NCBI GenBank assembly: GCA_018365265.1
Contig: JAGZKI010000009.1
Location: 1 to 48,083 of the forward strand
From: Streptococcus parasanguinis
Lineage (GTDB): Bacteria; Bacillota; Bacilli; Lactobacillales; Streptococcaceae
DNA length: 48,083 nt
Direction of reading: 5' to 3'
Shown here: positions 32,407 through 39,526 of the stretch, one piece after another
Position numbering within the stretch: position 1 is the stretch's first letter
How the letters are laid out: every line of letters begins with the position of its first letter
Translations under genes and position numbers: made by a program
Notes under the pieces: generated by a model
The model's input: the letters and a program-made list of their open reading frames with translations, nothing else
The model's database searches: none
What the model was told of the DNA's origin: nothing

Positions 32407-32826
32407 CTAAAAATTACGATCTAAATAATTTTGTAAAATAAGCTGGGCCGCCAACTTATCAATAACTTTTTTGCGTTTGCTACGACTGACATCAGCCTGC
32501 TCAATCAACATCCGCTCTGCAGCGACAGTTGTCAAGCGTTCGTCTTGGTACTCCACTGGCAAACCGAATGTTTCAGCAATCATTGCGCCATAAGCCTGAC
32601 TAGCCTCTACACGTGGTCCGCTTGTGTTGTTCATATTTTTTGGCAAGCCCACTACAAAACGATCCACCTTGTATTGCGCCACTAATTCAGACAAGCGCTC
32701 CAAACCGAATTCTTTTTTATCCTCATCAATTTGGATGATTTCAAGACCTTGAGCTGTAAAACCCAGTGGATCGCTCACAGCAACCCCAACGGTCTTTGAG
32801 CCAACATCCAATCCCATAATTCTCAT
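32407..32826 (-). CDS. ruvX: Holliday junction resolvase-like protein RuvX (YqgF)
   Basis: This RNase H-fold nuclease of 139 residues is linked to rRNA processing or Holliday junction cutting. It has the N-terminal catalytic segment MGLDVGSKTVGVAVSD, VGLPKNMN and DERLTT. Its first base is shared with the ireB stop (TAATG), so translation is coupled. Confidence 0.94.
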   Translation of the reverse strand: MRIMGLDVGSKTVGVAVSDPLGFTAQGLEIIQIDEDKKEFGLERLSELVAQYKVDRFVVGLPKNMNNTSGPRVEASQAYGAMIAETFGLPVEYQDERLTTVAAERMLIEQADVSRSKRKKVIDKLAAQLILQNYLDRNF

Positions 32827-33092
32827 TAGAGGTTTATTCCTTGCCCTTTCAAATAATAACGCACCAATTCTTCAACGATCTCATCTCGTTCATACTTCCG
32901 AATTTGGTTCCGTGCATTATTATAACGAGGTACATAGGCAGGATCCCCACTGAGTACGTATCCTACGATTTGATTAATTGGATTGTAGCCTTTTTCATCC
33001 AGTGACAAATAGACATCTTTTAAAGTTTCGCTAATTTCTTTACGATTTGAATCATCAAGATTAAAACGTACTGTTTCATCTGTAAATCCCAC
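32826..33092 (-). CDS. ireB: IreB-family regulatory phosphoprotein (DUF965)
   Basis: IreB is a small substrate of the PASTA kinase (IreK/StkP) acting in cell-wall stress responses. The 88 residues keep T4 and T7 (MGFTDETVRF), the residues I recall as phosphorylated in Enterococcus, and the conserved GYVLSGDPAYVPRYNNAR segment. The start is GTG at 33092, with AGAGGG seven bases upstream. It is the first gene of ireB-ruvX-DUF1292. Confidence 0.92.
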   Translation of the reverse strand: MGFTDETVRFNLDDSNRKEISETLKDVYLSLDEKGYNPINQIVGYVLSGDPAYVPRYNNARNQIRKYERDEIVEELVRYYLKGQGINL

Positions 33093-33122
33093 AAGAACAC
33101 CCTCTTTCTTTACAATACCACC

Positions 33123-33151
33123 ATTATACCATATTCAAAGCCTTTTCACAA
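33123..33151 (-). promoter_or_regulatory. Promoter of the ireB-ruvX operon
   Basis: On the minus strand: -35 TTGTGA (33151-33146), a 17-nt spacer ending TGG, and -10 TATAAT (33128-33123). Confidence 0.65.
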
Positions 33152-33206
33152 TGGACAAGTCCTTGATTTTACAGCTTTTTCAGGCTATTTGGCGATCATT
33201 TTCAAA

Positions 33207-33803
33207 TTATTTTTGCTCACTTGCTCCAGCATGGATGAGATTTTCTGCAAATTGGCTTGGTGTCAATTTCAACAACTCTGGTAAGTGATTATTTTTGAAG
33301 TAAGTCATCCCTTCCGCCTTCTTGACATCCATCGCTTCAAAATCATAGGTGATGGTTACCTTGTACTCATTCTCATTCTCTAGGGTCAAATCAGCCGTGA
33401 AGCCAGGAACTGTCAAGGCTTCCTTAAAGGCATCGTCCTTGTTAAAGGAGTCCCTTAATTGTTTTTGCGCTTCCTCTAGACCAACTTGCTGAATTCCTTT
33501 TTTCAACTCCTCATCGGTCGCCGTCACATTGATAGTCTGCAACTTTTTAAAGGTGTTCCCCACATAGGTCACAATTTGGGTTTGTTGGGTTCCTTTATCA
33601 TCTTTTGGAAAGACAAAAGTTCTTGTCACCACTTGGTTGTCTTCGGCTTTTTGCAAAATACTTTTGTTGTCCTTTTGCAATTGTTCAGCTTTCGCTTTAA
33701 TCGCTTTTTGGTCACTTGAACTTGGTGTTTTCACTTGTTTTTTAGGGCCACAACCTGTCAAAAACAAGGCTAGTGCACCCAATAAAAGGAGATTTCTTTT
33801 CAT
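33207..33803 (-). CDS. DUF1307/YehR-like lipoprotein
   Basis: The 198-residue lipoprotein starts at MKRNLLLLG, supported by AAGGAA upstream; an upstream ATG lacks a site and falls beyond the promoter. The signal peptide ends in a lipobox (FLTGCG). The mature part fits the YehR family (DUF1307): TFVFPKDDKGTQQTQIVTY and TYDFEAMDVKKAEGM. Function unknown. Confidence 0.82.
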   Translation of the reverse strand: MKRNLLLLGALALFLTGCGPKKQVKTPSSSDQKAIKAKAEQLQKDNKSILQKAEDNQVVTRTFVFPKDDKGTQQTQIVTYVGNTFKKLQTINVTATDEELKKGIQQVGLEEAQKQLRDSFNKDDAFKEALTVPGFTADLTLENENEYKVTITYDFEAMDVKKAEGMTYFKNNHLPELLKLTPSQFAENLIHAGASEQK

Positions 33804-33837
33804 GCTTCGTTCCTTACTAGTTATTGTTTTCTCAAAT

Positions 33838-33883
33838 ATTGTATCATAGATTTTAAAAAATGGTGTCTGAAATAGCACACCAT
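33838..33883 (-). promoter_or_regulatory. Promoter and inverted repeat of the DUF1307 lipoprotein gene
   Basis: On the minus strand an extended -10, TGATACAAT (hexamer 33843-33838), lies 35 nt before the start. The -35 is poor, but its region is occupied by the left arm of a 7-bp inverted repeat, ATGGTGT/ACACCAT (33860-33866 and 33877-33883), a possible operator. Confidence 0.45.
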
Positions 33884-33904
33884 CTCTATTTTTTTAGGAG
33901 ATAA

Positions 33905-33935
33905 AAAAATCAGAAACAAGCTGTTCCTGATTTTT
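33905..33935. terminator. Terminator downstream of spxA
   Basis: A stem of about 12 pairs with one mismatch (AAAAATCAG-A-AAC with GTT-C-CTGATTTTT) has a T run on the minus strand, right after the spxA stop. Confidence 0.75.
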
Positions 33936-33942
33936 CATCGCT

Positions 33943-34341
33943 TTAAAGTGCTGCACGCATCCGTGCTTCTGCATTTTCTACATTTCGAACGGAGCGTGGT
34001 AAGAAAGCACGAATATCGTCTTCTTTGTAACCCACTTGGAGGCGTTTATCGTCCACCAAGATCGGGCTTTTAAGGATACGAGGTGTTTCCATAATAATAT
34101 CGATCACTTCATTGACACTTAAGTCTTCGATATCCACTCCTAGATTTTTAGCGTAACGATTTTTTGAAGAGACAATACTTGCCACTCCATTTTCAGTCTT
34201 TGTAAGGATATCCAATAACTCTTCTTTGGTGATCCCTTCCTTACCGAGGTTTTGTTCTTTATAAGTTAGCTGGTGAGCGTTGAGCCAAGTCTTTGCTTTC
34301 TTACAGCTAGTACAACTTGACACTGTATAAATTTTAATCAT
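33943..34341 (-). CDS. spxA: Spx-family transcriptional regulator
   Basis: Spx binds the RNA polymerase alpha subunit and controls oxidative stress genes. The 132-residue ArsC-like protein keeps the redox switch CxxC (C10, C13 in SSCTSCKK) and the C-terminal RILKSPILVDDKRLQVGY. Streptococci often have two paralogues, and which one this is cannot be told from context. It follows recA after 87 bp with its own promoter. Confidence 0.92.
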   Translation of the reverse strand: MIKIYTVSSCTSCKKAKTWLNAHQLTYKEQNLGKEGITKEELLDILTKTENGVASIVSSKNRYAKNLGVDIEDLSVNEVIDIIMETPRILKSPILVDDKRLQVGYKEDDIRAFLPRSVRNVENAEARMRAAL

Positions 34342-34361
34342 GCATGCACTCCTTTCGCTAC

Positions 34362-34391
34362 ACGATATTACTATCGTATTAAATTATAACA
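34362..34391 (-). promoter_or_regulatory. spxA promoter with palindrome at the start site
   Basis: On the minus strand an extended -10, TGTTATAAT (hexamer 34388-34383), is followed by a 6-bp palindrome ACGATA-N4-TATCGT (34377-34362) covering the predicted transcription start. It could be an operator or an mRNA 5' hairpin. Confidence 0.5.
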
Positions 34392-34428
34392 CAAAAACCA
34401 TCAGTCTAGCGACCTATTTTGAAAAAAA

Positions 34429-35574
34429 TTAATCTTCAATTTCAATCGCATCATCTAAATCTAGTGTTACTTCTTCTGCAAGAGGAGCTTCTTCTTCAGT
34501 TTTATCAAGGGGTTTCACTGTTTCATCATCTTCAATCAACCCAAAATGAACCCGAACCTTGTGGTCGATTTCATCAAAAATTTCTGGGTGGTCAGCCAAG
34601 AATTTCTTGGCATTTTCAGATCCTTGACCGATTTTTTCGCCATTGTATGAATACCAAGCGCCGGCTTTTTGGATCAAATCGAGATCTGTCGCAATTTTCA
34701 GCAATTCGCCGGTACGTGAAATTCCTTCCCCGTACATGATTTCAACCATGGCTTCTTTGAAGGGTGGAGCCACCTTATTTTTCACTACCTTGATCTTGGT
34801 TTCCTTACCGACATTGGTATCTTTTTGGTCCCCAGTTCCCTTGATTTGGGTATTTCCACGGACATCTAGACGGACAGAAGCGTAGAATTTAAGGGCACGA
34901 CCACCAGGTGTTGTTTCAGGGTTCCCAAACATGATCCCTACTTTTTCACGTAATTGGTTGATAAAGATGGCAATGGTCTTGGTTTTATTGATAGAGGCTC
35001 CAAGTTTGCGCATAGCTTGGCTCATCATCCGCGCTTGCAAACCAACGTGGCTATCTCCAATATCACCATCGATTTCCGCACGAGGTACCAAGGCTGCAAC
35101 AGAGTCGACAACCACCAAATCAACCGCACCTGAGTCGATCAATTTACCAGCAATTTCAAGTCCTTGTTCCCCTGAGTCTGGTTGAGACAAGAGGAGTTCA
35201 TCAATATTGACCCCAAGAGCTGCTGCATAAGATGGATCCAAAGCGTGCTCAGCATCGATAAAGGCAGCAATGCCTCCTTCTTTCTGTGCTTGCGCTACTG
35301 CATGGAGGGCAACGGTTGTTTTACCAGATGATTCTGGACCATAGATTTCGATGATCCGACCTTTTGGATAGCCCCCAGCACCCAAGGCAATATCAAGCGC
35401 CAATGAACCAGAGCTCATCACTTGAACTTTTTGTTCCGCGCGTTCGCCCAAACGCATGATCGATCCTTTACCAAAGTCTTTTTCGATCAACTTCAGGGCA
35501 TCATTGAGCGCTTTTTCACGCTCATCTCCAAATTTCTTAGAAATCTCATCTAATTTTTTCTGTTTTTTCGCCAT
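34429..35574 (-). CDS. recA: Recombinase RecA
   Basis: It forms filaments on single-stranded DNA for repair and for transformation. The 381 residues show Walker A (GPESSGKTT) and the usual acidic C-terminal tail. It lies downstream of cinA in the late competence operon and also has possible promoters of its own. RBS AGGAG precedes the ATG. Confidence 0.98.
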   Translation of the reverse strand: MAKKQKKLDEISKKFGDEREKALNDALKLIEKDFGKGSIMRLGERAEQKVQVMSSGSLALDIALGAGGYPKGRIIEIYGPESSGKTTVALHAVAQAQKEGGIAAFIDAEHALDPSYAAALGVNIDELLLSQPDSGEQGLEIAGKLIDSGAVDLVVVDSVAALVPRAEIDGDIGDSHVGLQARMMSQAMRKLGASINKTKTIAIFINQLREKVGIMFGNPETTPGGRALKFYASVRLDVRGNTQIKGTGDQKDTNVGKETKIKVVKNKVAPPFKEAMVEIMYGEGISRTGELLKIATDLDLIQKAGAWYSYNGEKIGQGSENAKKFLADHPEIFDEIDHKVRVHFGLIEDDETVKPLDKTEEEAPLAEEVTLDLDDAIEIED

Positions 35575-35593
35575 TCTTTTCTCCTAATTTTTT

Positions 35594-35623
35594 ACTATAC
35601 AGGAAATGCACTCCACTCACCAA
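35594..35623 (-). promoter_or_regulatory. Possible recA basal promoter
   Basis: On the minus strand: -35 TTGGTG (35623-35618), 18 nt, -10 TATAGT (35599-35594). Another extended -10, TGGTATAAT (hexamer 35699-35694), overlaps the cinA stop codon. Either could give competence-independent recA expression. Confidence 0.4.
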
Positions 35624-35694
35624 CGATTTCCGTCATTTGAAAGGCTTATTTCCTGTCCATTTGTAGAATCATTCTTCATTTGGCACAAGCTTCA

Positions 35695-36963
35695 TTATAC
35701 CAAATTTTCACCATTTAATACAGCCAGGCGCACCAAATTAAAGGCATGAAGGACTGCAATTTCGCGGACATCCGCCCGGCTACGTCCGGCGATATTGACT
35801 TGGACACTATCCACTCCACTTGGAGTCGCCAGTCCGATAAAGACGGTCCCTGCCGGATGCCCTTCTAGGCTATCTGGTCCCGCAACTCCGGTCAGGCTAA
35901 CACCATAATCGGATCCTGTTAACTTACGGGCCTGTGACGCCATGGCTTGGGCTGTAAAATGAGACACCACTCCATGTTGCTCCAACTCTTGAGCTGGAAT
36001 AGACAACATCTTACTTTTTTCTTCCAAACTGTAGGTGACAAAACCGCCTGCGAAGATGCTGGATGCCCCTGAAAAATCTGCCAGAGTTGCTTGGAAGAGG
36101 CCAGCCGTCAGGCTTTCTGCAGCTGTAATGGTCTTACCAGTCTGTTTCAATAGATCAAAAGTAACCTTGGCCATCGAATTGTCATCTCCATAACCGTAAA
36201 ACAACTCTTGCAAGGGTTGATGATCCAGAGTGTGGCGGGATAAGATTTCTTTTTCTAAGACATCGAGCTTAGCATCCGCTTCTACCTGATCTTTCGCCTT
36301 TGTAGACAGACGCAAGGTCACTTCTCCTGTCTTAGCATAAGGAGCCACTGTCGGATCACTCTGCTCTTCAATGATATCGGCTAGGATCGTAACCAGCTGG
36401 CTTTCCCCAATCCCAAAGAAGCGCAAAACTCTTGAAAAGAGCTGCTCCCCTGTTGTCAAATGAGGCACCAATTGTTCGTTGACCATGGGTTTTAACTCAC
36501 TTGGCGGACCAGGTAGAACGACATAGGTCACACCATCAACCGTGATCAAACCTCCAACCGCGAGACCTGTACGGTTTTGAAGAGGGATTGATCCGGCGAT
36601 CATTTGTGCTTGCCGCTCATTATTGGGCGTCCGGACATAATCAGGGCGACTGGCAAAGAAGGTGTCGAGTTTGGCAAGTGCTGTCGGATCAAAAACCAGT
36701 TCTTCCCCTAAAAACTTAGCAAGGGTTTGCTTGGTCAAATCATCCTCTGTTGGACCAAGTCCACCGCATAAAATCACCAAATCACTACGTTTTGAAGCAG
36801 TCTCAATGGTCGAGAAGAGACGACCTTCATTGTCTCCTACCGCTACATGATAATAGACATCAATCCCTAAACTAGCTAATTTCTCAGACAAGAATTGGGC
36901 ATTGGTATTGACAATTTGTCCTGTTAGAATTTCTGTTCCAACTGCAATAATTTCCGCCTTCAT
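35695..36963 (-). CDS. cinA: Competence-damage inducible protein CinA
   Basis: It is induced in late competence and helps bring RecA to the membrane. The 422 residues have an N-terminal molybdopterin-binding-like domain (AVGTEILTGQIVNTNAQFLS, CGGLGPTEDD) and a C-terminal CinA/PncC amidase domain (TAAESLTAGL, GVSLTGVAGPD). The start is ATG at 36963 behind GGGAGG; a GTG four codons upstream would include that site. A perfect SigX box lies upstream. Confidence 0.95.
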   Translation of the reverse strand: MKAEIIAVGTEILTGQIVNTNAQFLSEKLASLGIDVYYHVAVGDNEGRLFSTIETASKRSDLVILCGGLGPTEDDLTKQTLAKFLGEELVFDPTALAKLDTFFASRPDYVRTPNNERQAQMIAGSIPLQNRTGLAVGGLITVDGVTYVVLPGPPSELKPMVNEQLVPHLTTGEQLFSRVLRFFGIGESQLVTILADIIEEQSDPTVAPYAKTGEVTLRLSTKAKDQVEADAKLDVLEKEILSRHTLDHQPLQELFYGYGDDNSMAKVTFDLLKQTGKTITAAESLTAGLFQATLADFSGASSIFAGGFVTYSLEEKSKMLSIPAQELEQHGVVSHFTAQAMASQARKLTGSDYGVSLTGVAGPDSLEGHPAGTVFIGLATPSGVDSVQVNIAGRSRADVREIAVLHAFNLVRLAVLNGENLV

Positions 36964-36981
36964 GGTGCCTCCCACTTATAC

Positions 36982-36989
36982 TATTCGTA
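36982..36989 (-). promoter_or_regulatory. SigX (ComX) cin-box of cinA-recA
   Basis: TACGAATA on the minus strand matches the streptococcal cin-box exactly, 19 bp before the cinA ATG, with an A/T-rich stretch upstream. It predicts induction during competence. Confidence 0.88.
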
Positions 36990-37100
36990 ATTTTCATTTC
37001 ATTTTAACATAATTTCCTAAATTATTTAAAAAACAAATTGAAGAAAAAGTCCATTTTAAGAGATTCAACTATGTGGTAACCAACTTCTAAAAGGTCCATT

Positions 37101-37117
37101 TTCTATTGTCGATAGAA
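37101..37117. repeat. Small palindrome in the cinA/S66 intergenic region
   Basis: TTCTAT-N5-ATAGAA lies in the 285-bp gap between divergent cinA and the S66 peptidase gene, about 100 bp upstream of the latter's promoter. Nearby, AAAGTCCATTTT and AAGGTCCATTTT are near-direct repeats. No gene is visible in this gap. Confidence 0.35.
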
Positions 37118-37209
37118 TTTGTCTATATTTCGAGAGGTTTTTTCTATTGCTTTATTGGCATAAAATCGTACCTCTAACGCTATTCCTTATATTTTTCTAT
37201 CATTTTTTG

Positions 37210-37218
37210 TGATACAAT
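37210..37218 (+). promoter_or_regulatory. Promoter of the S66 peptidase gene
   Basis: TGATACAAT is an extended -10 (hexamer 37213-37218), 31 bp before the ATG. AGGAGG follows at 37236-37241. Confidence 0.6.
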
Positions 37219-37248
37219 AGAATCAATTTTTTTCTAGGAGGATCATAT

Positions 37249-38286
37249 ATGACTTCTACTATTGGTATTATAAGTTTATCTAGTGGGACTATGGGTGAAG
37301 ACTTTGTCAAGCACGAAGTGGACTTGGGTATTCAACGTCTCAAGGACCTCGGACTCAATCCTATCTTTTTACCTCATTCGCTAAAAGGCTTAGATTTTAT
37401 CAAAGAACATCCTGAAGCTCGTGCAGAGGATTTGATTCAGGCCTTTTCTGATGATAGCATCGATATGATCCTATGCGCCATTGGTGGAGACGACACTTAT
37501 CGCTTACTACCTTATCTTTTTGAGAACAACCAGCTGAAAAAGGTTATCAAACACAAGATTTTTCTTGGTTTCTCAGATACAACTATGAACCATCTCATGT
37601 TACATAAACTAAGTGTCAAGACTTTTTACGGTCAATCATTTCTAGCAGACATTTGTGAGTTAGACAAAGAAATGTTGCCATATAGCCTCCACTACTTTAA
37701 AGAATTGATTGCGACTGGAAAAATCTCAGAAATTCGCCCTAGTAGCGTTTGGTATGAGGAACGAACTGATTTTAGTCCCAAAGCTCTGGGAACACCTCGT
37801 ATTAGTCATGCAAATACAGGTTTTGATTTGTTACAAGGCAATGCTCCGTTTGAGGGAGAAATCCTCGGTGGTTGTCTCGAGTCTCTCTATGATATTTTTG
37901 ACAATTCTCGATATGCAGACAGTAGAGAACTCTGCCAAAAATATAAACTCTTCCCTGATTTATCCGACTGGGAAGGAAAGATTCTCTTGCTAGAAACAAG
38001 CGAAGAAAAGCCTGAACCTGAGGACTTCAAAAAAATGTTGCGGACTTTAAAGAACACTGGTATATTCGAGGTCATCAGTGGACTCTTGGTTGGAAAACCT
38101 ATGGATGAAACCTTCTATGACGACTATAAAGAGGCACTATTGGATATCATTGACAGCAATATCCCGATTGTTTATAATCTAAATGTTGGCCATGCCACAC
38201 CAAGAGCGATTGTTCCTTTTGGAGTCCACGCGTATGTAGATGCAATGGAGCAAGTCATTCGCTTTGACTATAACAAAGAAAGCTGA
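37249..38286 (+). CDS. S66-family LD-carboxypeptidase/MccF-like peptidase
   Basis: The S66 family cuts L,D-peptide bonds in murein fragments or inactivates microcin C-like nucleotides (MccF). The 345-residue protein shows the nucleophile in GFSD (S109) and the Glu-His pair in LLLETSEE (E249) and NVGHATPR (H315). There is no signal peptide, so it is cytoplasmic. It stands alone between minus-strand genes, with its own promoter and terminator. Substrate cannot be decided. Confidence 0.88.
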   Translation: MTSTIGIISLSSGTMGEDFVKHEVDLGIQRLKDLGLNPIFLPHSLKGLDFIKEHPEARAEDLIQAFSDDSIDMILCAIGGDDTYRLLPYLFENNQLKKVIKHKIFLGFSDTTMNHLMLHKLSVKTFYGQSFLADICELDKEMLPYSLHYFKELIATGKISEIRPSSVWYEERTDFSPKALGTPRISHANTGFDLLQGNAPFEGEILGGCLESLYDIFDNSRYADSRELCQKYKLFPDLSDWEGKILLLETSEEKPEPEDFKKMLRTLKNTGIFEVISGLLVGKPMDETFYDDYKEALLDIIDSNIPIVYNLNVGHATPRAIVPFGVHAYVDAMEQVIRFDYNKES

Positions 38287-38306
38287 GATGAATTTCTCAG
38301 CTTTTT
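38279..38306. terminator. Terminator overlapping the S66 stop codon
   Basis: Stem AAAGCTGAGA/TCTCAGCTTT with a short A/T-rich loop (about 38278-38304), then T's. The stop TGA (38284-38286) is inside the left arm. Confidence 0.85.
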
Positions 38307-38331
38307 CTATATTCTCCGATGTTCTAGACAT

Positions 38332-38904
38332 CTATAGGCACTTATTTCTACTTTTCCATTCACAATCATTCTCATGATCATTGACTAGACCTGCTGCTTG
38401 TAGGTAGGATAAGACCGCAACAGGGCCCGTAAACTTAAAGCCTCGCTTTTTGAGATCTTTGGCAAGCCGTTCGGAAAGAGCTGTCTTTGCAGGGGTTTGC
38501 CGGTAATTCAAAACATCATTGTTGATGGTTTTCCCACCGACAAAAGACCAAAGATAGGCATCAAAAGAACCATAGTCTGCCTGCACTTGTAAAAAGGTCT
38601 GGGCGTTGGCCCGCGTCGCAAAAATCTTGGCTCGATTGCGGATGATAGCTGGATTATTCATCAAAGCTTCCAATTCCGCATCGGTCATCTCTGCAACACG
38701 TTGAATTTGATAGCCATGAAAAGCTTCACGAAAGGCCTGCCGTTTATTAAGCACCGTTTCCCAAGAAAGACCAGCCTGATAAGTCTCCATACACAATAAC
38801 TCAAACAATGCCTGGTCATCATGGAGGGGCTGTCCCCACTCCTCATCATGGTAGGCTACATATAGTGGGTTATTCATTTTAACCCAGCCACAACGTTTTG
38901 GCAT
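38332..38904 (-). CDS. tag: DNA-3-methyladenine glycosylase I
   Basis: It removes 3-methyladenine from DNA. The 190 residues keep the Zn ligands C5, H19, H177 and C181 and the N-terminal RCGWVKMNNPLYVAYHDEEWG. AGGAGAA precedes the ATG. It is the last gene of mutL-ruvA-tag. Confidence 0.95.
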   Translation of the reverse strand: MPKRCGWVKMNNPLYVAYHDEEWGQPLHDDQALFELLCMETYQAGLSWETVLNKRQAFREAFHGYQIQRVAEMTDAELEALMNNPAIIRNRAKIFATRANAQTFLQVQADYGSFDAYLWSFVGGKTINNDVLNYRQTPAKTALSERLAKDLKKRGFKFTGPVAVLSYLQAAGLVNDHENDCEWKSRNKCL

Positions 38905-38913
38905 AGGCTTCTC

Positions 38914-39507
38914 CTATTTCACCAACATCTTAAGAGCCGACTTGATATAGTTCTCTGCTGTATCGGTCGTCCCTTCAAAGAATTTCTTGATTTTCTTGAG
39001 TTCCGTTGCCTTGTAGCCCAATGCCAACATGGCTTCCATGGCTTCCTCAAGGGCTTGGTTTTCTTCTGCTGCCTTGGCTTTGGTCTGAGCCGGTGCATCT
39101 TCTAGATCAAGATTGATCTTACCTTCCAGGTCCAACACCATCTGTTGGGCTGTTTTCTTGCCGATCTTCGGAAACTTGGTCAAGTAGGTGATGTTCTTGC
39201 TTTCGATAGCTTGGACGAGGCCTGCATTGTCATCCGCAGCAATGATGGCTAGAGCTGAGACTGGGCCAATTCCCGAGACCGAAATCAAGTTTAAAAAGAG
39301 CTTTTTCTCTTCTTCGGTCGCAAAGCCATAGAGGAGGTGAGCGTCTTCACGGACCACTTGATGGAGATAGACCTGCACCTCTTGATTCATTTTGCCAGAG
39401 TAGGCATAGGGGTTGGCCACATGCAAGAGATAGCCGATCCCAGCTGTTTCCACCACGATGTATTTGGCGGTGATTTTCGTTAAGATTCCTTTAATGTATT
39501 CGTACAT
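38914..39507 (-). CDS. ruvA: Holliday junction helicase subunit RuvA
   Basis: It binds four-way junctions and loads RuvB. The 197 residues cover all three domains: MYEYIKGILTKITAKYIVVE (OB fold), ISVSGIGPVSALAI and FPKIGKKTAQQMVLDL (helix-hairpin-helix), and the C-terminal ALGYKATELKKI. It is 19 bp after mutL. Confidence 0.96.
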   Translation of the reverse strand: MYEYIKGILTKITAKYIVVETAGIGYLLHVANPYAYSGKMNQEVQVYLHQVVREDAHLLYGFATEEEKKLFLNLISVSGIGPVSALAIIAADDNAGLVQAIESKNITYLTKFPKIGKKTAQQMVLDLEGKINLDLEDAPAQTKAKAAEENQALEEAMEAMLALGYKATELKKIKKFFEGTTDTAENYIKSALKMLVK

Positions 39508-39526
39508 AATCTTCCTTTATTCTTTG

